DNA of 64,000 bases from Tragulus kanchil (GCA_022376925.1 JAIOJX010000002.1:43237501-43301500), one strand, 5' to 3'. Positions 33,845 through 44,860 are shown, counted from the first letter of the stretch. A program made the numbers and translations. The notes: generated by a model not told the origin, from the sequence alone.

Positions 33845-34017
33845 GCACCTTTGCCTTGACATCCTTAATATCAGCTAATGCAGTGGAACGACTTGTCCCT
33901 CTGAGCAGTCAGAACCTTACCACACAGAGTAACACAAGTGTCCTGGGCTTGTCTGACTTTGAGATGCAAAGGATCAGTGTTGCTGCAGCTGTTTCCTTTT
34001 TGGGAGGTGTGATTCAG
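33845..34017 (+). CDS. SLC26A7: SLC26A7 exon: substrate-site helix and extracellular loop
   Basis: An exon of 173 nt, with acceptor CTCCCCTTTTTAG and donor CAG|GTAAGT. Its first two bases complete a Gly codon split after the 14934 exon, and it ends in phase 0. The peptide begins [18 protein letters not shown], the SLC26A7 counterpart of the SulP helix-3 region that helps form the anion site. It then has a polar segment with two N-glycosylation sequons (NLT and NTS), [20 protein letters not shown] and ends GGVIQ, running into the next exon's VAMFVLQ. There is no stop or frameshift. It lies between a BovB 3' end (to 33536) and an old L1 fragment (from about 34105), and is single copy in the window. 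Confidence 0.95.
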
Positions 34018-34263
34018 GTAAGTATACTGAAACTTGTGAATAAAGAAATGGGAGAGAGTAGTAAAGAGAAGGAAATCGGTGCTTTATTAAATTAAACGTT
34101 TCTTCTTAATTGAATTTTAATTCCAGTTTTATTGAGATAATTGACCACAACATTGTATAAACTTAAGTTGTACAGCATAATGATATGATATACATACATA
34201 ACAAAATTTATGTTTAATGAATATACACCATCTCTCTATATATACAAAATCTAAGAAATAGAA

Positions 34264-34287
34264 AAAAGTCGGGCTTCCCCGACTTTT
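34264..34287. repeat. Perfect 10-bp inverted repeat with 4-nt loop in a SINE head
   Basis: AAAAGTCGGG, then CTTC, then CCCGACTTTT. It replaces the usual SINE start GGGGCTTCCCTGGTGGTCCAG: the bases TGGTGG are lost and the reverse complement of the left flank stands in their place. Confidence 0.95.
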
Positions 34288-34600
34288 GGTCCAGTGGGTA
34301 AGGACACCGCCTTGCAGTGCAAGGGGCTCCGGTTCGATCCCTGGCCTGGGAAGATCCCACGTACCGCCGAGCGGCTGGACCGATGTGTCCAATTACCGAG
34401 CCGGAGCTCTGGAGCGCATGCGCCCAGAGCGGTGCTCTGCAACGACAGAGGCCACCGCGATGGGAGGCCCATAGGAGCCAAAGAACAAAGACGGATGAAA
34501 ACAGAGAAATGAAAGATCAATAGAAGTGGCCCGCTCACTCCCCTCCCTCCCCAACCCGACCCCTGCCCAAAAATAAATAAATAAATCTTTAAATGACAAC
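34271..34600 (+). mobile_element. CHR-derived tRNA SINE, plus strand, GC-rich and little diverged
   Basis: tRNA-like A box (TGGTCCAGTGGG) and B box (GGTTCGATCCC), then the body CGGCTGGACCGATGTGTCC, GAGCTCTGGAGCGCATGCG, GGCCACCGCGATGGGAGGCC, then an A-rich tail AAATAAATAAATAAATC. The CpG content is still high, suggesting it is relatively young. Not a functional tRNA gene. Confidence 0.88.
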
Positions 34601-35030
34601 TCCCCTTATAGAGAAAAAAAAAAAAGAACTATAAAAAAGGCATTTTTTCATGTGTTTAGGACACTTAGGATTTACTCTTCTAACAATTTCCATATATAAC
34701 ATGCAACAGAATTAATTATATATATATCATGTTGTACTTATTTATCTTATGGTTACATAATGTAATAATTCAATATTTTTATATATTTCAAAATAATCAC
34801 CATAATTAGTGTAGCTAAGATCTGTTACCATACAAAAATATTATATAATCACTGACTATACTCCTCACGTTGCAAATTTCAAATCCATGACTCTTGTTTT
34901 ATAACTGAGAGATTGTACTTCTTACATCACCTGTTTCTTTCCTTTCCCTACCTACCTCTCTCACAACTACCTATTTGTTCAGTTTCTCTACTTCTGTTTT
35001 TTCACTGTTTTTAAATATATATTTATATAA

Positions 35031-35470
35031 GTGAAACCATACAGTATTTTGAGCCAGTGTGAAACATGGTTGTTGCTCAACCCTTCCAATGAGTATTAAC
35101 AATATCAGGTCTACTACATATTCTATGCTACCCTGCTTTATATGCATATTCTTCCCTCGTTCTGGAATGCTTTATAATAACTTCTTTCTTCTGGGATTCC
35201 TTAAGTGTCAAGATACAATTATGTTCTTGTCCAGCACTATTGTGTTTTCCTTCTGAAAAACCAGTGGCATATTTTCTGTTCCTGTCTTTTAGGTGTGTGC
35301 AGAGTTGTCTTAGTGTGGTTAGTTGTACACATCAAGTCTCTGAAACTGAGCTGCCTGGAGCTTCTTCTGTCCCTAATATGCAGAACTCAGGAACTCATAC
35401 CAAACAATGCATGCATGTTGGAGAAATACAGACTTACCTAAGGTTTCTGTGAGAGAGGTCGAGGCGGTTT
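35031..35470. other. Intron, possibly old L1 remains
   Basis: The small frames 35059-35452 have no protein character that I recognise. Confidence 0.5.
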
Positions 35471-35497
35471 TCTTTTCTCTCTCTCTCTCTTTTTTTC
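35471..35497 (+). repeat. (CT)n/poly-T tract at the left edge of the 187-bp array
   Basis: TTTTCTCTCTCTCTCTCT followed by T7; a similar TCTCTC-T12 stretch closes the array at about 36134-36152. Confidence 0.85.
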
Positions 35498-36132
35498 ATA
35501 ATGAGGTCAGAGTAGGTTGTTGTGAGGTCCTAGTGCATAGTGAGGTCATAATCAGGCTATTTTTTTCATCATAGTGAACTTCTGTGAGGTCATACTCTAT
35601 TCGTAGGTCGCAATCAGGTAATAGTGAGGCCTTCGTGGGCTATAGTCAGGTCATTTTCAGTCTGTACTGAGGTCATAATCAAATTCTAATGAGTTCAGAG
35701 TAGGCTATTGTGAGGTCCTAGTGCATAGTGAGATCATAATCAGGGTATTTTGTGGTCATAGTGTACTGTTGTAAAGTCATACTCTATTCTTAGGTCACAG
35801 TCAAGTTATAGTGAGGCCATAGTAGGCTATTGTGACGTCGTTTTCAGTCTATAGGTAGGTTAAAATCCATTTCTAATGAGATCAGAGTAGGTATTGTGAG
35901 GAGCTACTGCATAGTGAGGTCATAATCAGGGTATTTTGTTGTCATAGTGAACTTTTGTGAAGTCATACTCTATTTGAAGATCACAATCAGGTTATAGTGA
36001 GGCCATTGTAGGCTATAGTGAGGTCATTTTCAGTCTATAGTGAGGTCATAGTCAGATTCTAATGAGTTCAGAGTAGGCTATTGTGAGGTCCTGGGGCATA
36101 CTGAGACCAAAAGTGGGGTATTTTGTGGTCAT
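35498..36132 (+). repeat. Higher-order tandem array, about 187-bp period, built on AGTGAGGTCATA-like subunits
   Basis: The anchor CAGAGTAGG recurs at 35508, 35696, 35883 and 36069 (spacings 188, 187, 186). Each unit is itself a chain of diverged roughly 20-bp blocks around TAGTGAGGTCATAATCAG. Exact AGGTCA occurs nine times on the + strand (35504, 35543, 35587, 35648, 35670, 35792, 35917, 36021, 36043). About 3.4 units are present, with 10-15% divergence between units by eye, so this array is older than the 1.1-kb duplications. I do not recognise it as a known satellite. Confidence 0.9.
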
Positions 36133-36134
36133 TC

Positions 36135-37100
36135 TCTCTCTTTTTTTTTTTTTAAAGAAACTTCTTGATTTAGAATTTTTTGTTTTCAGTAAAGTTGCAA
36201 AGATAGTGCACAGTTGCCACATAGCCTACCCGCCCACAGTTTCCCCTATTATTCATGTCTACATTAGTTACAACTAGTGAGTCGGATTGTATACACTGCT
36301 TTTAAATAAAGTACTTATATTGTAATCAGATTTCCTGGTTTTCTTATGACTAAACTGGGGTTGTGGGTTTTGGGGAGGAAGATGAGAGACAGTGATATGC
36401 TCATCATATCTTATTAAGAGTATAGATTGTCAGTTTAACTTTTCATTCAATATTCACCTCAATCACCAGACTGAACTAGTGTTAGTTTTTCAGGTTTACT
36501 CTATTTTCTATTTTTCACTTTTCCAAACTGCATTTTTTAGGAAGAAGTCAATATGCACAGCCTACACTTAAGATGTGGGAGTTATGTTAAAGAAAAGTTA
36601 AGATAAAGTGTGGGAAGTAGCTACATAAATTACTGGAATTCTTCTGAACAGGAGTCAACACTCTCATTTTAAAATATAATCAGTCATTTATATCAATATG
36701 AACTCAGGAATATTTATTTTATCCTTTGGGTTATAATTCAATACTATTTTATTTATGTTGTTCTTAAGATTATTCCAACTTTGAGCATGGGGAACTTTTT
36801 CCAGTTTGCTTCTACATCTCTCCTTGATATGCTCTTATTTATTTATTTGGTTTTTGTTGTTGTTGTTAGCTATTTTTGGAGCTCTTTCTCACTTTTGGGC
36901 ATCACAAAATCCAGGCTTTTAGTGTATATTTCTTATCCTAGTCATAGAATCAGTCATTTTTCTAAGGGAATCTGGTTTCTTTTATTGAAGAATGCTGTTA
37001 GAAATTAAGATTTAGGTACTATGCTTATTCTTTGCCCTAGAGGTGTTGCTTCTAAGTTATTTAAACTGACACAAGCAAGGAAATACATATGTATATATCA
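36135..37100. other. Intron, partly old L1-like, then unique
   Basis: 36160-36250 resembles the old L1 phrase around AAAGTTGCAAAGATAGTGCA. The rest is unremarkable and is doubled by duplication 13. Confidence 0.5.
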
Positions 37101-38580
37101 ATCAGTGGGCTTCCTCAGTGGCTCAGATGCAAAGAATCTGCCTGTAATGCCAAAGACCCAGATTCAATCACTGGATCAGGAAGATCCGTGGAGAAGGGAA
37201 TGGCTACCCACTCCAGTATTTCTGCCTGGAGAATTTCACAGACAGAGGAGCATGGTGGGCTACAGTTCATGGGGTTCACTTTCACCTCGTATCAGCCAAT
37301 GCATCTAAAGTTTCTATATTTGTAAGTATATCCATCTATATCTGTGTTAAATTAAACACGATTTCCTACTGACGTCTGCAGCTCTTATCCCTTACATACT
37401 GCCATTCAACCTTTATTCATGTCTACATTAGTTACAACTAGTGAGTCGGATTGTATACACTGCTTTTAAATAAAGTACTTATATTGTAATCAGATTTCCT
37501 GGTTTTCTTATGACTAAACTGGGGTTGTGGGTTTTGGGGAGGAAGATGAGAGACAGTGATATGCTCATCATATCTTATTAAGAGTATAGATTGTCAGTTT
37601 AACTTTTCATTCAATATTCACCTCAATCACCAGACTGAACTAGTGTTAGTTTTTCAGGTTTACTCTATTTTCTATTTTTCACTTTTCCAAACTGCATTTT
37701 TAGGAAGAAGTCAATATGCACAGCCTACACTTAAGATGTGGGAGTTATGTTAAAGAAAAGTTAAGATAAAGTGTGGGAAGTAGCTACATAAATTACTGGA
37801 ATTCTTCTGAACAGGAGTCAACACTCTCATTTTAAAATATAATCAGTCATTTATATCAATATGAACTCAGGAATATTTATTTTATCCTTTGGGTTATAAT
37901 TCAATACTATTTTATTTATGTTGTTCTTAAGATTATTCCAACTTTGAGCATGGGGAACTTTTTCCAGTTTGCTTCTACATCTCTCCTTGATATGCTCTTA
38001 TTTATTTATTTGGTTTTTGTTGTTGTTGTTAGCTATTTTTGGAGCTCTTTCTCACTTTTGGGCATCACAAAATCCAGGCTTTTAGTGTATATTTCTTATC
38101 CTAGTCATAGAATCAGTCATTTTTCTAAGGGAATCTGGTTTCTTTTATTGAAGAATGCTGTTAGAAATTAAGATTTAGGTACTATGCTTATTCTTTGCCC
38201 TAGAGGTGTTGCTTCTAAGTTATTTAAACTGACACAAGCAAGGAAATACATATGTATATATCAATCAGTGGGCTTCCTCAGTGGCTCAGATGCAAAGAAT
38301 CTGCCTGTAATGCCAAAGACCCAGATTCAATCACTGGATCAGGAAGATCCGTGGAGAAGGGAATGGCTACCCACTCCAGTATTTCTGCCTGGAGAATTTC
38401 ACAGACAGAGGAGCATGGTGGGCTACAGTTCATGGGGTTCACTTTCACCTCGTATCAGCCAATGCATCTAAAGTTTCTATATTTGTAAGTATATCCATCT
38501 ATATCTGTGTTAAATTAAACACGATTTCCTACTGACGTCTGCAGCTCTTATCCCTTACATACTGACCATTCTAACCTTTT
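36249..38580 (+). repeat. Direct duplication 13 (36249-37412 / 37413-38580), offset 1163-1164
   Basis: Copies of intron with a whole Bov-tA SINE. The end of copy 1 has lost bases relative to copy 2 (CTGCCATTCAACC versus CTGACCATTCTAACC) immediately before the joint. Confidence 0.97.
37107..37290 (+). mobile_element. Bov-tA SINE, plus strand (copy 38270-38453)
   Basis: GGGCTTCCTCAGTGGCTCAG, GGAGAAGGGAATGGCTACCC, ACTCCAGTATTTCTGCCTGG, GACAGAGGAGCATGGTGGGC. Duplicated with its surroundings by duplication 13. Confidence 0.92.
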
Positions 38581-38943
38581 CCCCTTGCTTGCCTATAATT
38601 TATCCAGTAGTGAGAAACCTGACTCCCACAATCTACCATTAATTTACTTCACTTTTCAGTTCCAGTGCATGTTTACTGTGATTTCAGAGTTAACTAGCCT
38701 CTATTTCCATGGGAATTAACTTTGTTAACTCAAAGACAGTATCTTTAATAGCTTTCGTGTTACATACTTCATTCATGTCCAGAGTTATTCATATGAGTGC
38801 ATTTTTTGCATTCCTTTCAGTGATGTTTTTTCATACATTTCATTAATCTTAAAAAGAAATCTATATATTGTATGAGTCAATTTAAATGCCACTAAGAAAA
38901 GGCAAACATTGGAGCGAGTACATGTAGCTTTTGTTGCTTAATT
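38581..38943. other. Intron, no feature seen
   Basis: AT-rich single-copy sequence between duplication 13 and the L1 fragment. Confidence 0.6.
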
Positions 38944-39185
38944 CTTTTTTTTTAAAAGCTTTTATTTTACTTTTAACTTTTACAGAGTTTTGTTGTTTAC
39001 AGATATGTATGTTCCCAGATTAGTCATATGTATATCTCCCATCCCACCCCTCCAGACCGTCACACAGCACCCGTGCAGGATCCCCTTTTGTCACAGAGCA
39101 ATGACTATAGCTATTTTCTTCACATATGATAGTACGGGCCTTCATGCTACTCACATTCTGCAGTCCATCCTAGGATCTCTTGACT
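38944..39185 (-). mobile_element. L1 3' UTR fragment, minus strand, same L1 lineage as 22513-23890
   Basis: Antisense of the 3' UTR at 23600-23850: CAGAGTTTTGTTGTTTAC, ATGTATGTTCCCAGAT, CCCCTCCAGACCGTC and ATAGCTATTTTCTTCACATA. Starts from a T-rich (antisense poly-A) end. 5' truncated. Confidence 0.82.
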
Positions 39186-39199
39186 ACTGAATAATTTTT

Positions 39200-39540
39200 T
39201 AAAAATTCATACACATTAAATTTCATGGGTTTTGACAAACACTTAGTGTCATATATACACAATTACATTATCATACAGCATAGTTTCACCATTCTAAAAA
39301 ACTCAGTTTTACCTATTACATATTCTCCAAGCCCCTGGCAAATACTGATCTGCTTACTACCTCTATAGTTTTGCTTTTTTTAGAATGCTATATAAATGGA
39401 ATCATGCAATATGTAGCTTTTCCAGACTGTCTTCATTCACTTACCTTCTTCATTAAAGGTTCATCCATGTCTTTGCATAACTTGATAGGCCATTCCTTTT
39501 TATTACTGAATAGTATGGAAGAGGACTTTATTTTCTGAAT
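39200..39540 (+). mobile_element. Old L1M-type fragment
   Basis: ATAAATGGAATCATGCAATA, AAAGGTTCATCCATGTCTTT and TATTACTGAATAGTATGGA are in the order of old L1 3' sequence. Diverged; borders approximate. Confidence 0.5.
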
Positions 39541-39653
39541 TCCACAGAACACAACTCCACAGGTACCCATTTGTCATTTTTTTTCTCTACTTTTCTGGTC
39601 ACAGGGAATTTTTTTCTGCCATATCCCTATACAGCACTCAGTTGTTCTCCTAT

Positions 39654-39862
39654 TGTTGTTTAGTTGCTAAGTTGTGTCCAACTCTTTTGAGGCCTCATGG
39701 ACTGTAGCCCACTCATCTCCTGTTCATGGAATTTCTGAGACAAGAATACTGCAGTAGATTGTCATTTCCTTCTCCACGTGGTCTTCCCAACCTAGGAATT
39801 GAGTCCAACACTTTTCGAATGGCAGGTGGGTTCTTTTCCACTGGGCCACCAGGCCCACTATT
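39654..39862 (-). mobile_element. Bov-tA SINE, minus strand (copy 40735-40943)
   Basis: Antisense end TTGTTTAGTTGCTAAGTTGTG, GGACTGTAGCCCACTC, CAAGAATACTGCAGTAG, and head GGGTTCTTTTCCACTGGGCCACCAGG. Confidence 0.9.
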
Positions 39863-39869
39863 CTATTAT

Positions 39870-40540
39870 CAAGAGCAATTTAGCTCTCTTCCCCAGATCT
39901 CCATGCTATACTCAGTAGAGAACAAAGGGCTTTTAGGGTTTTAGCTCCCACTCAAACAACTTCTTAGACTCTACTTCCTAGTAACACCTACATTAAAGTT
40001 CTTTTTGTTCCTGGTTAATTTAACATTCCCTGCTCCCAATATCAAGATTATATCTCACTTTATAATGTCTTTCAAAATATGAATTCTGTCTTCGTCTTTG
40101 TATTCTGAAACAATGGTGTGCCTTGCCCCTAGTACGTGCTCAATAAATAGTCATTGAACAAACAAATAAGCTATGTGTTAGAATGTAATTATACAGACTG
40201 CAGACAAACTGACAAAACCTAAAATGCACACAGTATTCCTCCACTTGGGCAGTGTAGTTGTTTTCTATAAACTCCTCTCTTTTTTCACTACTTGAAGGCC
40301 ACAAGAAAAAAATAGCCTGAGGTGTAAGATACATTCAATTTATATAGAACATATGGTACTTATGAAAGTATTACCAAATGATATCATGCTACCAAACCTT
40401 GCTAATGTGTGTTAGAGGTTTGCAGCATTAGCCAAGAACATCAACATTACTACAAATGACTGAAATATGTTGTATAAAGTGTATTTTCTCATAAAATTTG
40501 GCATGGGCAAATTTTAGGAGCTGGTAGTCAGATTGTTGTT
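39870..40540. other. Intron, no feature seen (repeated at 40951-41622)
   Basis: Single-copy type sequence doubled by duplication 14. The AT-rich frames are not supported. Confidence 0.6.
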
Positions 40541-41624
40541 GGTCATCCATGTCTTTGCATAACTTGATAGGCCATTCCTTTTATTACTGAATAGTATGGA
40601 AGAGGACTTTATTTTCTGAATTCCACAGAACACAACTCCACAGGTACCCATTTGTCATTTTTTTTCTCTACTTTTCTGGTCACAGGGAATTTTTTTCTGC
40701 CATATCCCTATACAGCACTCAGTTGTTCTCCTATTGTTGTTTAGTTGCTAAGTTGTGTCCAACTCTTTTGAGGCCTCATGGACTGTAGCCCACTCATCTC
40801 CTGTTCATGGAATTTCTGAGACAAGAATACTGCAGTAGATTGTCATTTCCTTCTCCACGTGGTCTTCCCAACCTAGGAATTGAGTCCAACACTTTTCGAA
40901 TGGCAGGTGGGTTCTTTTCCACTGGGCCACCAGGCCCACTATTCTATTATCAAGAGCAATTTAGCTCTCTTCCCCAGATCTCCATGCTATACTCAGTAGA
41001 GAACAAAGGGCTTTTAGGGTTTTAGCTCCCACTCAAACAACTTCTTAGACTCTACTTCCTAGTAACACCTACATTAAAGTTCTTTTTGTTCCTGGTTAAT
41101 TTAACATTCCCTGCTCCCAATATCAAGATTATATCTCACTTTATAATGTCTTTCAAAATATGAATTCTGTCTTCGTCTTTGTATTCTGAAACAATGGTGT
41201 GCCTTGCCCCTAGTACGTGCTCAATAAATAGTCATTGAACAAACAAATAAGCTATGTGTTAGAATGTAATTATACAGACTGCAGACAAACTGACAAAACC
41301 TAAAATGCACACAGTATTCCTCCACTTGGGCAGTGTAGTTGTTTTCTATAAACTCCTCTCTTTTTTCACTACTTGAAGGCCACAAGAAAAAAATAGCCTG
41401 AGGTGTAAGATACATTCAATTTATATAGAACATATGGTACTTATGAAAGTATTACCAAATGATATCATGCTACCAAACCTTGCTAATGTGTGTTAGAGGT
41501 TTGCAGCATTAGCCAAGAACATCAACATTACTACAAATGACTGAAATATGTTGTATAAAGTGTATTTTCTCATAAAATTTGGCATGGGCAAATTTTAGGA
41601 GCTGGGTAGTCAGATTGTTGTTGG

Positions 41625-42840
41625 TCAGTCCCCCAGTCGTTTCCAACTCTTTGCAATCCCATGGGCTGCAACAATGCCAGACTTCCCTGTTCTTCACCAT
41701 CTCCCCGAGTTTGCTCAAATTCCTGTCCATGGAATCAGTGATGCCATCCAAGCATCTCATCTTTTGTCATCCCCTTCTCCTACTACCTTCAGTCTTTCCC
41801 AGGATCAGGGTTTTTTCCAGTGAGTTGACTCTTAGCCTCAGGTGGTGAAAGTATTGGAGCTTCAGCTTCAGCATCAGTCCTTCCAATGAATATTCAGGGT
41901 TGAGTTTCTTTAGGATTTATCTGGTTTGAGAACAAAGGACTCTCAAGAGTCTTCTCCAAGACCACAGTTGGAAGGCATCAGTTCCTCAGTGCTCAGCCTT
42001 CTTTATAGTCTCACATGCATGCTTGACTACTGGAAAAACCATAGCTTTGACTATTTGGATCTTTGTAGGCAAACTAATGTCTCTGCTTTAACGTGTTGTC
42101 TAGGTTTGTCATAGCTTTTCTTCCAAGGAGCAAACATATTTTAATTCCATGGTTGCAGTCACCATCCACAGTGATTTTGGAACCCAGGAAAATGAAGTCT
42201 GTCACTGTTTCCATTGTCTGCCCATCTGTTTGCCATGAAGCGATGGGACACAATACCATGATCTTCATTTTTTGAATGTTAATTTTTAAGCCAGCTTTTT
42301 CACTCTTCTCTTTTACCTTCATCAAGAGGCTCTTTGGCTTTCTGCCATAAGGGTGATGTCATCAGCATACCTGAGGTTATTGATATTTCTCCCAGCAATC
42401 TTGATTCCAGCTTGTGTTTCATCTTGACTGGCATTTCACATAATGTACTCTCCATATAAGTTAAACAAGTAGGGTGACAGTATACAGCTTTGATGTACTT
42501 CTTTCCCAATTTGGAACCAGTCCATTCTTCCTTGTCTGGTTCTAACTGTTGCTTCCTGATTTGCAAACAGGTTTCATAGAATGTAGGTAAGGTGATCTGG
42601 TATTCCCATCTCTTTAAGAATTTTTCACAGGTTGTTGTGACCCACACAGTCAAAAGCTTTAGCATAGTCAATGGAGCAGAAGTAGATGTTTTTCTGGAAT
42701 TCTCAAGCTTTTTTTATGAACCAACAAATGTTGGCTGTTTAATCTCTGATTCTTTTGCCTTTTCTAAATCCAGCTTGTAAATCTGGAAGATCTCGGTTCA
42801 CATAATGTTGAAGCCTAGCTTGAAGATTTTTGAGTATTAT
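41625..42840 (-). mobile_element. BovB 3' half, minus strand (second copy of most of it at 43070-43918)
   Basis: The antisense 3' end begins at GTCCCCCAGTCGTTTCCAAC. The minus-strand frame 42325-42074 reads KINIQKMKIMVLCPIASW and METVTDFIFLGSKITVDGD, typical BovB C-terminal ORF. The element ends near 42840 after antisense of the pre-RT region. Duplication 15 repeats 41992 onward. Confidence 0.9.
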
Positions 42841-44153
42841 CATCCGTAGTAGTAAAATGAGTTGATGTGGCTGTTTGTTAAGCCATTAACTTAATTTTTA
42901 ACATTGCCATAGCATTTAAATATTAGGCCTCTAAAGCAAAATATTCTAAAAGGAGCTTCATTTTATATACTTAAATTCCAAAGATAATCTTGGCAACTTC
43001 AGTTCCATCTGTGGCTGCCTCTTACAGAGCCTGTGTTGCCGAGGTACTTGCTGCCTTCATCCTGTGTACCTCAGCCTTCTTTATAGTCTCACATGCATGC
43101 TTGACTACTGGAAAAACCATAGCTTTGACTATTTGGATCTTTGTAGGCAAACTAATGTCTCTGCTTTAACGTGTTGTCTAGGTTTGTCATAGCTTTTCTT
43201 CCAAGGAGCAAACATATTTTAATTCCATGGTTGCAGTCACCATCCACAGTGATTTTGGAACCCAGGAAAATGAAGTCTGTCACTGTTTCCATTGTCTGCC
43301 CATCTGTTTGCCATGAAGCGATGGGACACAATACCATGATCTTCATTTTTTGAATGTTAATTTTTAAGCCAGCTTTTTCACTCTTCTCTTTTACCTTCAT
43401 CAAGAGGCTCTTTGGCTTTCTGCCATAAGGGTGATGTCATCAGCATACCTGAGGTTATTGATATTTCTCCCAGCAATCTTGATTCCAGCTTGTGTTTCAT
43501 CTTGACTGGCATTTCACATAATGTACTCTCCATATAAGTTAAACAAGTAGGGTGACAGTATACAGCTTTGATGTACTTCTTTCCCAATTTGGAACCAGTC
43601 CATTCTTCCTTGTCTGGTTCTAACTGTTGCTTCCTGATTTGCAAACAGGTTTCATAGAATGTAGGTAAGGTGATCTGGTATTCCCATCTCTTTAAGAATT
43701 TTTCACAGGTTGTTGTGACCCACACAGTCAAAAGCTTTAGCATAGTCAATGGAGCAGAAGTAGATGTTTTTCTGGAATTCTCAAGCTTTTTTTATGAACC
43801 AACAAATGTTGGCTGTTTAATCTCTGATTCTTTTGCCTTTTCTAAATCCAGCTTGTAAATCTGGAAGATCTCGGTTCACATAATGTTGAAGCCTAGCTTG
43901 AAGATTTTTGAGTATTATCATCCGTAGTAGTAAAATGAGTTGATGTGGCTGTTTGTTAAGCCATTAACTTAATTTTTAACATTGCCATAGCATTTAAATA
44001 TTAGGCCTCTAAAGCAAAATATTCTAAAAGGAGCTTCATTTTATATACTTAAATTCCAAAGATAATCTTGGCAACTTCAGTTCCATCTGTGGCTGCCTCT
44101 TACAGAGCCTGTGTTGCCGAGGTACTTGCTGCCTTCATCCTGTGTACCTCAGC
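41992..44153 (+). repeat. Direct duplication 15 (41992-43075 / 43070-44153), offset 1078
   Basis: Adjacent copies of the minus-strand BovB 3' half and flanking intron, sharing CTCAGC at the joint. The right 160 bp overlap duplication 16 and so occur three times (42916-43075, 43994-44153, 45153-45311). Confidence 0.97.
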
Positions 44154-44250
44154 TTCTGTATACTGGATCCCTAATTTTGATGTGAATAAACTGTTGGAAT
44201 TTGGGTGGTAGCAAAAGAGGAGTTATTAAATTTCTCCTTCTCTTTCTTCG

Positions 44251-44405
44251 TCTTTTTTTTTTTTTTGAGAGGAAAGTAAAGTTTATTAGAGTGGGGGAAG
44301 GAAGAGTCTCCGCCAGTACAATGGGCCGGCTTAAGGGAGAAAGTGGGAGACACTGTGAGAACAGCAGGCCTCACAGTGGGCCAGCTCAAGGGAGAGCTGA
44401 CTCTC
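44251..44405 (-). mobile_element. Unassigned poly-A retroelement fragment, minus strand (copy 45411-45565)
   Basis: A T15 run, then GAGAGGAAAGTAAAGTTTAT, then two similar pieces (GGGCCGGCTTAAGGGAGAA and GGGCCAGCTCAAGGGAGAG). The poly-T suggests an antisense 3' end. It may derive from an LTR or a processed transcript; family not recognised. Confidence 0.4.
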
Positions 44406-44596
44406 TTTCTTCTTGTATTCCTCTTTTCTTAAAATGTCTGTTTTTGTCTTCGACTATGGAGAATGTTGTCATCCAGAAGAAAGTAATTGCTCTTTAGTTG
44501 AATATCCCATGTTTGCAATCATCCTTCAGGTGTATAATGTTTTGTTTCAGAATTGAGGTCTTAAGAGACTTGTTCAGCTTTTAAGAGTTAGGACTG

Positions 44597-44860
44597 GGGC
44601 TTCCCTGGTGGTCCAGTGGGTAAGGACACTGCCTTGCAGTGCAAGGAGTGCTGGTTTGATCCCTGGTCTGGGAAGATCCCATGTGCCGCGGAACGGCTGG
44701 ACTGACGTGTCCAACTACCGAGCCAGAGCTCTGGAGCACATGTGCTCTGCAGCAACAGAGGCCACTGCGATGGGAGGCCCACACAGGCCAAAGAACAAAG
44801 ATGGATGAAAAATAGATAAATGAAAGACCAATAGAAGTGGCCAAAAAAAAGAGAGAGGAC
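44597..44860 (+). mobile_element. CHR-derived tRNA SINE, plus strand (copy 45757-46020)
   Basis: The intact head GGGGCTTCCCTGGTGGTCCAG gives the normal family start (compare the altered head at 34271). B box GGTTTGATCCCTGG, then the shared body and A-rich tail AATAGATAAATGAAAG. Confidence 0.9.

Larger units (their letters stand above)
34105..35030 (+). mobile_element. Old L1M-type 3' fragment, interrupted by a SINE at 34264-34600
   Basis: TTTTATTGAGATAATTGACC, TGTACAGCATAATGATATGA, then after the SINE ATAATCACCATAATTAGTGT, ACCATACAAAAATATTATAT and TGTACTTCTTACATCACCTG follow the order of old mammalian L1 3' ends. Confidence 0.6.
39460..41627 (+). repeat. Direct duplication 14 (39460-40545 / 40542-41627), offset 1081-1082
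   Basis: Adjacent copies containing a Bov-tA SINE, joining at GGTCA. Differences are one T in CCATTCCTTTTT and one G in GCTGGTAG near 40521/41603. Confidence 0.97.

Noticed and set aside
33754..34095. A 113-codon plus-strand gene
   Set aside because: Only 33845-34017 of it is coding; it is the SLC26A7 exon read through into both introns.
34288..34345. A tRNA gene (A and B boxes present)
   Set aside because: The boxes belong to the tRNA-derived head of a SINE; no cloverleaf with an intact acceptor stem is formed.
35059..35452. Overlapping plus-strand small proteins
   Set aside because: Short frames in AT-rich intron near old L1 sequence, with no family resemblance.
35498..36132. A CRISPR-like array
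   Set aside because: A vertebrate intron; the units are contiguous diverged blocks without unique spacers of constant length.
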